NCBI RefSeq assembly: GCF_024614185.1
Contig: NZ_JAHTLF010000016.1
Span: 62,001-126,000 of the forward strand
Length of the DNA: 64,000 nt
Direction: 5' to 3'
Source: Nocardioides carbamazepini
Lineage (GTDB): Bacteria; Actinomycetota; Actinomycetes; Propionibacteriales; Nocardioidaceae
Below, in pieces: positions 1 to 8,592 of this stretch. The notes beneath the pieces were generated by a model. The model did no database searches and was not told where the DNA came from. It saw only the letters and a list, made by a program, of their open reading frames with translations. A program made the position numbers and the translations under genes. Positions within the stretch are counted from its first letter, which is position 1, and each line of letters starts with the position of its first letter.

Positions 1-474
1 ATGGCTCCGATGAGTACGACGACGCGATGGCTCGACGACGAGGAGCAACGGGCCTGGCGGGCCTGGATCGACCTCAACGCCCAGCTCTCCGCGCGTCTCA
101 ACCGCGAGCTCCAGGCCGCCAGCGGCCTCTCGATCGCCGACTACGAGATCCTCGTCGCCCTCACCGACCGCGACGTCCCCGACCGCACGCTGCGGATGTA
201 CGAGCTCGGCGAGCGGCTGCAGTGGGAGAAGAGCCGGGTGTCCAAGCAGGTCTCCCGGATGGAGGCGCGCGGACTCGTCGAGCGCCGGCACTGCGCCGAC
301 GACCGCAGGGGCGCCTTCGTCGACCTGACCGAGGCCGGCCAGGCCGCGATCGACGCCGCGGCACCGGGCCACGTCGCGCTCGTCCGCGAGCTGTTCTTCG
401 AGGGGCTCAGTGCTGACCAGGTGCGCAGCCTGGGCCGCTTCGCGACGACCGTGCTGGGGCGCCTCGCCGACTGA
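1..474 (+). CDS. MarR-family transcriptional regulator
   Basis: A 157-residue protein with the MarR winged-helix layout. An N-terminal dimerisation helix (WRAWIDLNAQLSARLNREL) is followed by a recognition helix and wing (LQWEKSRVSKQVSRMEARGL, then RRHCADDRRGAFVDLT) and a C-terminal helix. The DDRRG wing loop is typical of the family. The reading frame begins at base 1, with a second in-frame ATG at base 10. Because the window edge cuts off upstream sequence, either start or a longer one is possible. The ligand is unknown. The next stretch is a decayed conjugation gene, so the target is more likely upstream of the window. Confidence 0.85.
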   Translation: MAPMSTTTRWLDDEEQRAWRAWIDLNAQLSARLNRELQAASGLSIADYEILVALTDRDVPDRTLRMYELGERLQWEKSRVSKQVSRMEARGLVERRHCADDRRGAFVDLTEAGQAAIDAAAPGHVALVRELFFEGLSADQVRSLGRFATTVLGRLAD

Positions 475-606
475 TCGGGCCCATGGGGCGCCAGGCGCTT
501 GGCAACTGAGAAGTTGCGCCAATAGGTGGCCCGGTGTGTGCGTGTCGGTCCGACAGGACAGTCACGAGCCTCGCGCTGGCCTGCCGGACCGGATTCGCGC
601 CGGGTG

Positions 607-1230
607 ACCGCGCCGGCATCGAGTCGATGAGCCCCACACGCACGCCGAGCCGTTCTGGCACGGCCTGCTGCACGGAGCGCTCAACGGTGACGACCGCACC
701 GTCGGCAACACCGTCACCACGGTGCAACAGGCGATGTCGCTGTTCTTCCAGGCCGACATCCGCCGCCGCTGCATCCCCAGTTCCGGCCACCCCGCCACCG
801 ACCTCGCCGACGTGATCCGTCGCCGCGGCGCCATCTATCTCCTCGGCCGCGAGGACCCCTACGCATCCGCCAGCCCGCTGATGACCGCCGTGGCCGAACA
901 CGTCTCGGACACAGGTCTGCTGCTGGCCAACAGCTCCCCGTGGGGAGGCCGGCTGTGCCCGCCCCTGGTCTCGGTTTCTCGACGAGCTGCCCTCGACCGC
1001 ACCGCTGCCGACCCTGCGCACCCGGATGGCCAACGAGCGGGCACCCGGGCTCTCGTTCATCTGGGCCGCCCAGACCCGGCCCCAGTTGGCCAGCATCTTC
1101 GGCGAGCACGACGCCCGGGCGTTGCTCGGCCTCACCAACACCCTGGTGATGTTCGGCGGCTCCAAGGACGTGGCCTTCACCGGACCGATGGCGTCGGGGC
1201 CGGGTGGGCCGTCGGCGAGCAGCTGGTCGA
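607..1230 (+). pseudogene. Relic of a VirD4/TraG-type conjugative coupling ATPase
   Basis: Two reading frames on the plus strand together give the C-terminal part of an actinobacterial type IV coupling protein. The first, open from about 607, reads EPFWHGLLHGALNG, then GAIYLLGREDPYASASPLMT and CPPL. The second, from about 975, reads FLDELPSTAPLPTLRTRMAN, then LSFIWAAQTRPQLASIFGEH and LLGLTNTLVMFGGSKD. FLDELPS would be the Walker B region. The frames join through a shift near 960-975, an in-frame stop lies upstream, and no Walker A half is present. This is therefore a truncated, frameshifted remnant of an integrated conjugative element, not a working gene. From about 1231 to 1348 I see no convincing coding sequence. 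Confidence 0.72.
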
Positions 1231-1348
1231 GGCTACGAGCAGTTCGTGATGGGTGCCGTCGTGCTCGACGACGAGCCGGGGACCCGAGGGCGTCTCGGCG
1301 AGGCTGCTGCGCATGGTCTTCTCCTGCAGTGTGAGGCGCTGGCGACGG

Positions 1349-2563
1349 TCACTCGTCCGCCGGGGCCGATGCCCAGCGGAGGGTGGCGCTCGTCGCGGTC
1401 GAGTAGTTGTAGAGCATGATCTGGTCGAAGCCGTGGTCGAGGACGGCCCGCACCTTCTGGTCGAGCACGGTCTGGTCGCGGTGGTCGGTCGGCCACAGAC
1501 GGAGCGCGATAGCGACGTCCGCGCCGCCCGCAAGATCAACGGCAGTCCGGACGAACGCCAGCTCGTCGCGGACGTCCTCGACCGCGCGGCCGTACGTCGG
1601 GACGAGCAGGCCAGCTCCCCGGCGCGCCAGGCCTACGAGATCGAGCCCCTCCTGCCAGCTGGATTGCACCGGGCCGGCCCACGTCGCCGTGTTCACCATG
1701 ACGGTCAGGTCCGGACCGGCGGCGTCGACGAGCTCGCCGACCAGGCCGGTGATGGTTCGTTGTCGTTCGGCGGCGAACGCGGCGAGCTCCGGCCACATCT
1801 GGAGCAGGCCGAGGAGGTCGGCGAGCGACGTGCCAGCAGTGGGATCGCAGGAGTTCCAGATGCCTCGCAGCATCATGCGCACGCCGTCCGCCAGCGCGTC
1901 TCCGTCGATGCCGGCCTCCCGGGCGCGGGCCCGGCAGTGCTCGCAGAAGCACAGCGATCGCAGGTAGCGAGGCAGGGGGCCGTCCGGGACGCCGACGATC
2001 TCGTGCGGGTGTCCGTGCCCCGCCATCAGGTGGCCGGGGCTCTCCACCAGCACCCGGTCGAAGAGCCGACTGGCGGCCACCGCGGCCACCAGTCCGACGG
2101 CGTATGCCAGGGTCGCTGGGTTGGCGGGACAGAGCCCGTGGGTCGATGCGACGCCGAAGCAGTCGCGCTGCGAGAGGTGTGCCGCCTCGGTGGCGATCGT
2201 GCTGTTGTGCAGCAGGGTGACCCACGCTCCGACCCGGACGCCTCGGGCGGCCGATGCCTCGACGAATCCTGGGACGAGCTCCGGATGTTCGCGCGCGATG
2301 ATCGACAGCGCGAGGTGTTCGGTCGCGACGGCGTCGAGTCCGTCGAGTGGCAGGTGGAGGCGGTTGCCCTCGATGACGTATGTCGTGGCGTGTGGGCTAC
2401 GGGGACGCAACACCTCGCCGGAGTGGTAGGTCACGGCCAGGTCCACCCGGCTCGCGCCCAGCTGGGCGGTCGCATCCAACACGGCCTCGGCGCCGTCCTC
2501 GGACAGGTCCCACGGGTAGACGAACAGGCCAATAGTCGCGCCTCGCGCTCGGCCGCAGCTCAC
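1349..2563 (-). CDS. Conserved protein of unknown function, TIM-barrel hydrolase-like
   Basis: A 404-residue protein. The GTG at 2563 is chosen because it overlaps the stop of the GntR gene as GTGA, the usual sign of translational coupling. A longer frame runs through the regulator and is not credible. The sequence opens with a beta-strand/loop pattern (IGLFVYPWDLSEDG), has several His/Asp-rich segments (LAVTYHSGEV, LLHNSTIATEAAHLS) and a Cys cluster CFCEHCRARA. Putative glycoside-hydrolase-like TIM barrels often carry a similar C-x-C-x-x-C patch, but no catalytic pair can be assigned. No signal peptide is visible. Sharing a transcript with the regulator suggests a role in, or sensing for, the adjacent catabolic island. 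Function is not recognised. Confidence 0.7.
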   Translation of the reverse strand: MSCGRARGATIGLFVYPWDLSEDGAEAVLDATAQLGASRVDLAVTYHSGEVLRPRSPHATTYVIEGNRLHLPLDGLDAVATEHLALSIIAREHPELVPGFVEASAARGVRVGAWVTLLHNSTIATEAAHLSQRDCFGVASTHGLCPANPATLAYAVGLVAAVAASRLFDRVLVESPGHLMAGHGHPHEIVGVPDGPLPRYLRSLCFCEHCRARAREAGIDGDALADGVRMMLRGIWNSCDPTAGTSLADLLGLLQMWPELAAFAAERQRTITGLVGELVDAAGPDLTVMVNTATWAGPVQSSWQEGLDLVGLARRGAGLLVPTYGRAVEDVRDELAFVRTAVDLAGGADVAIALRLWPTDHRDQTVLDQKVRAVLDHGFDQIMLYNYSTATSATLRWASAPADE

Positions 2564-3279
2564 TGCTTGGGCTCGCGGTAGAGGCGCTCCAGGGGGAAGT
2601 GAGCCTCCATGGCGATCCGTGCGGCGTCGCGGTCGCGACGGCGTAGCGCCTCGTAGATGGCGGCATGGTGTTCCGCGGCCTCCCGGGGTGGGACGATCGG
2701 TCCCTCGTAGTCGGTCACCTTCTCGGTGCAGTCCCACAACACCGAGATGAGATCACGCAGCAGCCAGTTCTCTGTGCGGCTGTAGAGCGTCTCGTGAAAC
2801 TTGCGGTCGACCGCGGGGTCGATCGTGCCGTGGTCGGCACCCGCGGCGATCTGCTCCACGCAGGCTGCCAGTGCGTCGAGGTCCTCATCGGTCAGCAGGT
2901 CAACCGAGTCGCCGATCGCACCGAGCTCGAGGGCGCGACGAACCTGGGAGAGGTGCCGGATGAACTCGTCGCCTTCGGGCGTGAGCAGCCGTTGCCAGAA
3001 GTCGAAGCTCTCGCCGAGACGCGCGAACGTCTCCTGGGCCAGGTACATCCCCGACCCGTGCCGGATCTCAACGATCCCGAGCGCGGCGAGGGATCGGACG
3101 GCCTCGCGGACCGCACTCCGCGAGGCGCCGAGCACCTCCTGGAGGTCGGCCTCGCTCGGGAGTCGATCGCCCGGCGCGTAGCGGTCGGCGATCAACAGCT
3201 CCTTGATCACGTCCACCAGGGGTGGTGGAGGGGACCGCCGCAAGTTGTAACGCGGAATGTCTTGACCGGAAATCTCCAT
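2560..3279 (-). CDS. GntR-family regulator, FadR subfamily (FCD domain)
   Basis: A 239-residue regulator. Residues about 15-80 form the GntR winged helix (YAPGDRLPSEADLQEVLGAS, then RSAVREAVRSLAALGIVEI and HGSGMYL). Residues about 95-230 form the all-helical FCD ligand domain, with the spaced Asp/His residues that bind a metal and a carboxylate effector (DRKFHETLY, then EHHAAIYEAL). It is divergent from the aldolase-transporter operon, and a 12-bp palindrome lies in the 51-bp gap. This is the standard arrangement for an autoregulated repressor released by a carboxylic or amino-acid intermediate. The downstream gene is coupled by a 4-bp overlap. Confidence 0.92.
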   Translation of the reverse strand: MEISGQDIPRYNLRRSPPPPLVDVIKELLIADRYAPGDRLPSEADLQEVLGASRSAVREAVRSLAALGIVEIRHGSGMYLAQETFARLGESFDFWQRLLTPEGDEFIRHLSQVRRALELGAIGDSVDLLTDEDLDALAACVEQIAAGADHGTIDPAVDRKFHETLYSRTENWLLRDLISVLWDCTEKVTDYEGPIVPPREAAEHHAAIYEALRRRDRDAARIAMEAHFPLERLYREPKQ

Positions 3280-3299
3280 GCGTCTACCTTATCAACTCA

Positions 3300-3311
3300 T
3301 CAGACGTCTGA
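3300..3311. promoter_or_regulatory. Palindromic operator candidate for the GntR regulator
   Basis: TCAGACGTCTGA is a perfect 12-bp inverted repeat in the short gap between the divergent GntR gene (start 3279) and the aldolase gene (start 3331). FadR-type GntR proteins bind short palindromes in such positions. It lies 20 bp from each start codon, so one bound dimer could repress both transcripts. Binding is inferred, not shown. Confidence 0.6.
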
Positions 3312-3330
3312 CGACTTTAGGGAGCAAATC

Positions 3331-4275
3331 GTGAATTCAATTCCGGCGGGGGTCATCACACCCCTCGTCTCGCTGCTGGGGCCAGGCGCCCGCCCGGACG
3401 CCCAGGTTGTGAAGCAGCAGGTCGAGCACCAGCTGGCCGGCGGCATCGCCGGACTGGTGGTCGCCGGATCGACCGGCGAGTTCGGCAACCTCAGGCTGGC
3501 CGAGCGCTTGGACCTGCTCGAGCACGTCGTCGCGGCGGTCGACGGTCGAGTCCCGGTGTGGTGCACGGTCGGCGGCATGGGCACCGCGGAGGTGATCGAC
3601 GCGGCCGTCCTCGCCCAGCGCAGCGGAGCTGACGCGCTCATGGTCCTCCAACCCCTCTACATGGACGTCGCCGACGCCGAGATCCTTGCGCACTTCCGTG
3701 CCGTTCGGGAACGGGTGGACATCCCTGTGGTCGCGTACAACATCCCGCTGCGTACGCCGCGCGGCCTGACCGTCGAAGCGATCGGCCAGCTCGCCGACGA
3801 GGGCGTCCTCGCGGGCATCAAGGACTCCTCGGGCGACCACACCCTCGGGCGGCAGCTGGTGGAGCGCACGCGTGACATCGAAGGTTTCTCGGCCTTCGCC
3901 GGTGGCGAGACCACGATCGACCTCGTCCGCACGATCGGCTTCGACGGCTGCGTGCCCGGGACGGCGAACATCCTCCCGGAACCGGCCGTGCACCTCTTCT
4001 CAGGTCCGCGGGACGAAGCACTGGACCGGATCGCGGTGGACATCTGCAACCTGCTCGGAGACATGTTCTACCACCCGCTGCGTGACGCCTCCTTCCAGTC
4101 GCAGGTCGTGGCCTCGTTGCGGGTGGCGACGAGCCACGTGCTGGGCCTCGAGCTGCCGGCGTCGCTGCCCCCGTTGACCCGGCCCGACACCCAGTACATC
4201 GACTCCATCATCCAGATCGTCACGGAAGCGCAGAGCTCGTGGCGTGACCATGTCGGCATCGCCGAGAAAGTCTGA
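3331..4275 (+). CDS. DapA/NanA-family class I aldolase (dihydrodipicolinate synthase-like)
   Basis: A 314-residue TIM-barrel lyase/synthase of the DHDPS/N-acetylneuraminate lyase superfamily. Visible residues are the carboxylate-binding loop GSTGEF, catalytic Tyr136 in YNIPLRTP and Schiff-base Lys164 in AGIKDSSGD. The start is GTG 3331, supported by GGAG at 3321-3324 with a six-base spacer. An upstream extension of the frame overlaps the GntR gene and is spurious. It is the first gene of a long rightward operon. Because it is regulated with an importer, a catabolic aldol cleavage or dehydration giving a 2-oxo acid such as pyruvate is more likely than lysine synthesis. The exact substrate cannot be read from the sequence. 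Confidence 0.9.
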   Translation: MNSIPAGVITPLVSLLGPGARPDAQVVKQQVEHQLAGGIAGLVVAGSTGEFGNLRLAERLDLLEHVVAAVDGRVPVWCTVGGMGTAEVIDAAVLAQRSGADALMVLQPLYMDVADAEILAHFRAVRERVDIPVVAYNIPLRTPRGLTVEAIGQLADEGVLAGIKDSSGDHTLGRQLVERTRDIEGFSAFAGGETTIDLVRTIGFDGCVPGTANILPEPAVHLFSGPRDEALDRIAVDICNLLGDMFYHPLRDASFQSQVVASLRVATSHVLGLELPASLPPLTRPDTQYIDSIIQIVTEAQSSWRDHVGIAEKV

Positions 4276-4283
4276 GGACAACC

Positions 4284-5897
4284 GTGAAGCGCATCTTTCC
4301 TGTGGTCACGCTCTGCCTGGTTGCCGCGTTTGCCGGCTGCTCGGTGGGCGACGACCAACAGTCCGGACCGAAGGACGGTGACAGCGGCGCTGGTGGGACG
4401 GCCCATGTCGCCCTGTACACCCAGCCGACGACGTTCAGCCCGGTCGTCACGATCAGCGGCGCCGACCAGCTGGTCCAGCAGCTGCAGTGGGATCCACTGT
4501 TCGCGGTCGACACCGGGGGCGAGCTGGTGCCCCGGCTCGCCGGGAGCTGGAAGCCGAACGCCGATGCGACGCAGTGGACCATCACACTGCGCGACGACGT
4601 GACCTGGAGCGACGGTGAACCGATCACCGGCGAGGATGTCGCGTTCACGTTCGAGGTCTATGCAGACCCGAGCACGGGGAGCCTGAGCACCGCGCGGTTC
4701 GCCAATATCGCCGGGGTGGCCGAATACACGGCGGGCAAGGCCGACTCGATCTCCGGCGTCACCGTCGATGGCCAGAGCGTCACGGTCGACCTGGTCAACC
4801 CGCAGGCGTCGTTCGCGCTGGGTATCGCCGAGCCGATCGTTCCCATCCTGCCCGAGCACGCCCTGGACGCGCTCCCGCGAAAGGACCTCGCTACGAGCAA
4901 GTTCTTCCGCGAGCCCTCGGTCGGTAGCGGTCCCTACGTCTTCGACCACTGGGTCAACGATGACAAGGTCGCATTCACCGCCAACCAGCACTACCGCGAC
5001 GAGCTCGCGCTCGAGGGGGTCGATGCCACCTTCCTCGACAGCGACGTGGCGGAGGCGCAGATCCAGACCGGGGAGATCGACTACGCGCAGATCTCAGCCG
5101 CGGCGGCGGAGGACCTCTCCGGGGCGTCGGGCGTCGAGGTACTCTCGGCCACCGGTGGCAGCATCATGGGCCTGCACTCGGCGTTGGAGTCCGGGTTGCT
5201 GGGCGATGTCCGCGTCCGGCAGGCGATCATGCATGCCATCGACCGCCAAGCACTGGTCGACACCGTGCTCGCCGGTCACGGCCAGGTCATCAACACGATC
5301 GCGTTCGGCCCGAACGCCGACGTGCCGAGCGACGTCGACACCTACGCCTATGACCCGGACCGGGCTCGTGAACTGCTCGAGGAGGCCGGGTGGGATCCCA
5401 GCAAGAAGGTACGGCTGGAGATCATCCCGGGCCTGCGCGACCGCGAGCAGGTCGTCGACATCGTCGCCGGACAGCTGCGTGAGGTCGGCATCGATGCCGA
5501 GGTCAAGCGGTTCGACCAGGCCGGGCTGACGACCGCCATCGGCGATCGGGACTTCGACCTCACCATCTCGGGCTACGGGTTCTTCAACGGAGACCCCTCG
5601 TCGATGGCCGGCCGCGTTCGCTGCGACCTGTTCGCGCCGAACGGCTCGAACCTCGTGCACTACTGCAACGAGGACCTCGACCAGCTCCTCGAGGATGCTG
5701 AGGCGACGACGGACGACCAGAAGCGGGCCGCGATCTACGAGCAGGCGCAGGCCATCGTCAACCGCGATGTGCCGGTCATCCTGCTCTTCGCGCCAGATGC
5801 CCTCGCGGCGACCAGCTCGGCGTTCCACGGGTTCGAGCTGAACCCGCTGCCCAACCAGGCATTCTGGAACGCCGCCGAGTGGTCAAAGGAAGGCTGA
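4284..5897 (+). CDS. ABC transporter substrate-binding lipoprotein (peptide/opine type, SBP_bac_5)
   Basis: A 537-residue extracellular solute receptor. It starts with a lipoprotein signal ending in the lipobox FAGC (Cys19). The mature part is a family 5 peptide/nickel/opine binding protein with the hallmark stretches LAGSWKPNADATQWTITLRD, then VTWSDGEPITGEDVAFTFE, VRQAIMHAIDRQALV and YDPDRARELLEEAGWDPSK. It starts eight bases after the aldolase stop and is followed by its two permeases. It captures the substrate imported by the system. Family 5 proteins bind peptides, opines, heme or oligosaccharides, and the ligand is not predictable here. Confidence 0.95.
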   Translation: MKRIFPVVTLCLVAAFAGCSVGDDQQSGPKDGDSGAGGTAHVALYTQPTTFSPVVTISGADQLVQQLQWDPLFAVDTGGELVPRLAGSWKPNADATQWTITLRDDVTWSDGEPITGEDVAFTFEVYADPSTGSLSTARFANIAGVAEYTAGKADSISGVTVDGQSVTVDLVNPQASFALGIAEPIVPILPEHALDALPRKDLATSKFFREPSVGSGPYVFDHWVNDDKVAFTANQHYRDELALEGVDATFLDSDVAEAQIQTGEIDYAQISAAAAEDLSGASGVEVLSATGGSIMGLHSALESGLLGDVRVRQAIMHAIDRQALVDTVLAGHGQVINTIAFGPNADVPSDVDTYAYDPDRARELLEEAGWDPSKKVRLEIIPGLRDREQVVDIVAGQLREVGIDAEVKRFDQAGLTTAIGDRDFDLTISGYGFFNGDPSSMAGRVRCDLFAPNGSNLVHYCNEDLDQLLEDAEATTDDQKRAAIYEQAQAIVNRDVPVILLFAPDALAATSSAFHGFELNPLPNQAFWNAAEWSKEG

Positions 5898-5906
5898 GGC
5901 GTCCCA

Positions 5907-6872
5907 GTGCTCAGATTCGCTCTCCGCCGCCTGGGGATCTCGGCCGTGGTGCTACTCGGAATCACGATCGTCGCGTTCGCGATCCTGAGGGCCCTCCCCG
6001 GCGACCCGGCCGAGATCCTCGTGGACCCGATGGCGGCCAACGGCAACCGTGAGGCTGCCGTGGCCGCTGTCCGGGCCAGGCTCGGCCTGGACGGGTCCTA
6101 TCCCGCGCAGTACCTCTCCTGGCTCCGTGAGGCGGTGCAGGGCAACCTCGGGTTCTCGTACGGCGACGGCCGCCCCGTCACCGAGGTCCTGGGGCGGCGG
6201 CTGCTGGCGACCTGCCAGCTCGTCCTGACCTCCCTGGTGGTGGCGGCCGCCGTGGCGACGCCGCTCGGCCTCTGGGCCGCGCGGCGCCGCCAGCGGCTGG
6301 CCGACTACGTGGTCAGCGCCGGCAGCCTGCTGGCGATCTCGGTGCCGAGCTTCTTCCTCGCGTTGGCGGCGATCTACGTGCTGTGCGTCAAGTACAGCCT
6401 GCTCCCCACCGGCGGTGCACCGAGCACCGGGACGGTCGGCGACACCGTGTCGCACATGGTGCTGCCCGTCGGCATCCTGGCCTTCGCGATGGCCGGTCCG
6501 CTGGTGCGCTACGTCCGTGCTGCCGCCATCGAATCGCTGGCGTCCGACTACGTCATCACCGCCAAGGCAAAGGGGGTGGGCGAGCTGAGGCTCATCCGCT
6601 CGCACGTGCTGCCCGCCTGCCTCCCGACGCTGATCACGGTCGTCGCGGCACAGCTGCCGGCAATGCTCGGAGGTGCGGTGGTCATCGAGCAGCTCTTCGC
6701 GTGGCCGGGCCTCGGTCGTCTGACGGTCGACTCCGTGCTGTCGCGGGACTACCCGATCCTGCTCGGCGTCGTGCTGCTGATCGCGGTCACCGTGCTGCTG
6801 GTCAACCTGCTCGCCGACCTCCTCACCGCGGCCGTCGACACCCGCGTGCAGCTTGAGGGCAGGGCACGATGA
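5907..6872 (+). CDS. ABC transporter permease, DppB/OppB type
   Basis: A 321-residue inner-membrane permease with six predicted helices. The N-terminal LRRLGISAVVLLGITIVAFA and LRALPGDPA motifs are characteristic of DppB. The EAA loop is seen in DYVITAKAKGVGELRLIRSH, and the C-terminal EQLFAWPGLGRLTVDSVLSR block is near-invariant in the family. The GTG start at 5907 lies nine bases after the receptor gene. The stop overlaps the next gene as ATGA. It forms the translocation path with the following DppC-like subunit. Confidence 0.95.
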   Translation: MLRFALRRLGISAVVLLGITIVAFAILRALPGDPAEILVDPMAANGNREAAVAAVRARLGLDGSYPAQYLSWLREAVQGNLGFSYGDGRPVTEVLGRRLLATCQLVLTSLVVAAAVATPLGLWAARRRQRLADYVVSAGSLLAISVPSFFLALAAIYVLCVKYSLLPTGGAPSTGTVGDTVSHMVLPVGILAFAMAGPLVRYVRAAAIESLASDYVITAKAKGVGELRLIRSHVLPACLPTLITVVAAQLPAMLGGAVVIEQLFAWPGLGRLTVDSVLSRDYPILLGVVLLIAVTVLLVNLLADLLTAAVDTRVQLEGRAR

Positions 6873-7741
6873 GCCGCGGTCTCGCCGGGCTGCGGGCTGG
6901 GCTGGCCCGCCCCGCCGTACTTCGGTTCACGGCGCACCGTCTCGCTGTCGTCGCCGCCGTGTTGCTGACGATCGTGCTGGCGATCGTCTTCTTCGGGCCG
7001 CTCCTGACCTCGCTCGACCCTCACCACGTCGACCCGTCGCAGTACCGACAGCCGCCCAGCTCCGACCACCCGCTCGGGACCGACTCCGCAGGACGCGACG
7101 TGCTCGCTCGACTCATCTACGGCGGGCGGACCTCGTTGACCATCGGAATCAGCGCCAGCCTGGCAGCGGCGGTGCTCGGCTTCGGGCTCGGTGCCCTCGC
7201 CGGCATGACGGGGGGCGTGGTCGACTCGGTGCTGTCGCGGATCGTCGACGTCATCCAGTCCTTCCCGGCCCTCATCATCATCATCCTGCTGGCGGCACTG
7301 ATGGGCGGGAGCATGACGACCCTGGTCGTGAGCATGGCCGCCTTGGAGTGGCCGATCGCCTACCGCGTCGTGCGCACGACCTGTCTCTCCCTGCGCGAAC
7401 AGGACACGATCCGGGCCGCTCGCGGGTTCGGCGCCCGACTGCCGTACCTGTTGCGCTGGCACGTGCTCCCCGAGGTCGTGGGCCCTCTCGTCGTGGTGAT
7501 CACGGTGGTCGCAGCCGTGTGCGTCCTCCTCGAGGCCGCTCTGTCCTTCCTGGGCCTCGGCCTGCCGGCCGACGTCCCGAGCTGGGGGAACATGCTGTCC
7601 GACGCACGCTCACTCACCGTCCTGAAGAACATGCCGTGGCTGTGGATCCCGCCGGGCGCGGCCATCGCCGGCACGGTCCTGATGATCAACTTCGTCGGCG
7701 ACGGCATCCGTGAGGCGACCGATCCGAGGCAGTCGCGATGA
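6869..7741 (+). CDS. ABC transporter permease, DppC/OppC type
   Basis: A 290-residue permease. The family signature HPLGTDSAGRDVLARLIYGG lies after the first membrane helix. The EAA loop follows later (REQDTIRAARGFGARLPYLL, then RWHVLPEVVGPLVV), and the C-terminal block is GLGLPADVPSWGNMLSDAR. The start overlaps the DppB-like gene by four bases and the stop overlaps the first ATPase gene, so the three genes are translationally coupled. It is the second channel subunit of the importer. Confidence 0.95.
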   Translation: MSRGLAGLRAGLARPAVLRFTAHRLAVVAAVLLTIVLAIVFFGPLLTSLDPHHVDPSQYRQPPSSDHPLGTDSAGRDVLARLIYGGRTSLTIGISASLAAAVLGFGLGALAGMTGGVVDSVLSRIVDVIQSFPALIIIILLAALMGGSMTTLVVSMAALEWPIAYRVVRTTCLSLREQDTIRAARGFGARLPYLLRWHVLPEVVGPLVVVITVVAAVCVLLEAALSFLGLGLPADVPSWGNMLSDARSLTVLKNMPWLWIPPGAAIAGTVLMINFVGDGIREATDPRQSR

Positions 7742-8592
7742 GCACTCCTCTTCTCGAGTTCGTGGGCTTCCGGGCCTCGTTCACCGACGATCGTGGCCGC
7801 ACCTCGGTCGGGTTGCGGGGCGTCGACCTCGCAGTCGGGCGAGGTCAGACCGTCGGCGTCGTGGGCGAGTCCGGGGCGGGCAAGTCCCTGCTGCTCCGGG
7901 CCGCCTTCGGGCTGATGCCACCCGGTGTGAGACTCACGACGGAGGGCTCCGTGCTCTTCGACGGGTTGCCGATCACGCCGGCCCGCCTCCGTAAGACCGA
8001 CCTGCTCGGCGGCAAGGTGGGGTTCGTCTTCCAAGACTCCGCACTCGCGCTGCACCCTCTCCGGTCGGTCGGGTTCCAGGTCGGCGAGCAGCTTCGCCTC
8101 CACACGGATCTCTCTCGGTTGCGGCGCCGGCTCCGGGTCTTCGACCTGCTTGCAAGCGTCGGTATCGAGGACCCGGAGCGGGTCGCCAAGTCGCGGCCCC
8201 ACCAGCTCTCCGGCGGCATGCGGCAGCGGGTCATGATCGCCATCGCCATCGCCGCCGACCCGGTCCTCATCGTCGCGGACGAGCCGACCACCGCGCTCGA
8301 CAACGTCGTCCAGCGCCAGGTCCTGCTGGAGCTGGCCGCGACCCAGGAGCGCACCGGCGCGGCGCTCGTGCTGGTCTCGCACGACCTCGGTGTCGTCGCG
8401 CAGGTGACCGAACAGACCGCCGTGATGCGCGACGGCACGATCGTCGAGTCGGGACCGACGGTGACGCTGCTGGCTCGCCCGCAGCATCCGTACACCGCCG
8501 CCCTCCTCGCCGCACGCCCCTCGTTGCGCGGCCCCCGGCAGGGATCGGTGGCCGTCCAGCGCCCACTCGCGTCCGACCAGATGGAGCTGTGA
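7738..8592 (+). CDS. ABC transporter ATP-binding subunit, DppD/OppD type
   Basis: A 284-residue ATPase. It has Walker A GESGAGKS, Q-loop FVFQDS, signature LSGGMRQRVM, Walker B VLIVADEPTTALD and the switch histidine in LVSHDLGVV. The tail HPYTAALLAARPSLRGP is the oligopeptide/dipeptide C-terminal extension, although the Cys cluster often found there is missing. It is coupled to the permease gene by ATGA. It works as a heterodimer with the next ATPase to drive uptake. Confidence 0.94.
   Translation: MSTPLLEFVGFRASFTDDRGRTSVGLRGVDLAVGRGQTVGVVGESGAGKSLLLRAAFGLMPPGVRLTTEGSVLFDGLPITPARLRKTDLLGGKVGFVFQDSALALHPLRSVGFQVGEQLRLHTDLSRLRRRLRVFDLLASVGIEDPERVAKSRPHQLSGGMRQRVMIAIAIAADPVLIVADEPTTALDNVVQRQVLLELAATQERTGAALVLVSHDLGVVAQVTEQTAVMRDGTIVESGPTVTLLARPQHPYTAALLAARPSLRGPRQGSVAVQRPLASDQMEL

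Noticed and set aside
498..524. Imperfect dyad TTGGCAACT / AGTTGCGCCAA after the MarR gene
   Set aside because: Arms are unequal and interrupted. It is too weak to call a terminator or a recombination site.
1177..1539. Small minus-strand frame across the end of the conserved gene
   Set aside because: Part overlaps the real gene in another frame, and the remaining residues match nothing I recognise.
1253..2581. A 442-codon plus-strand frame opposite the conserved minus-strand gene
   Set aside because: Its composition is Arg/Gly/Val-rich with no motif. The minus-strand frame has coherent protein-like sequence and is coupled to the GntR gene.
2665..3330. N-terminal extension of the aldolase through the GntR gene
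   Set aside because: The DapA fold begins at GTG 3331 with a proper ribosome site. The extension is antisense to a clear regulator.
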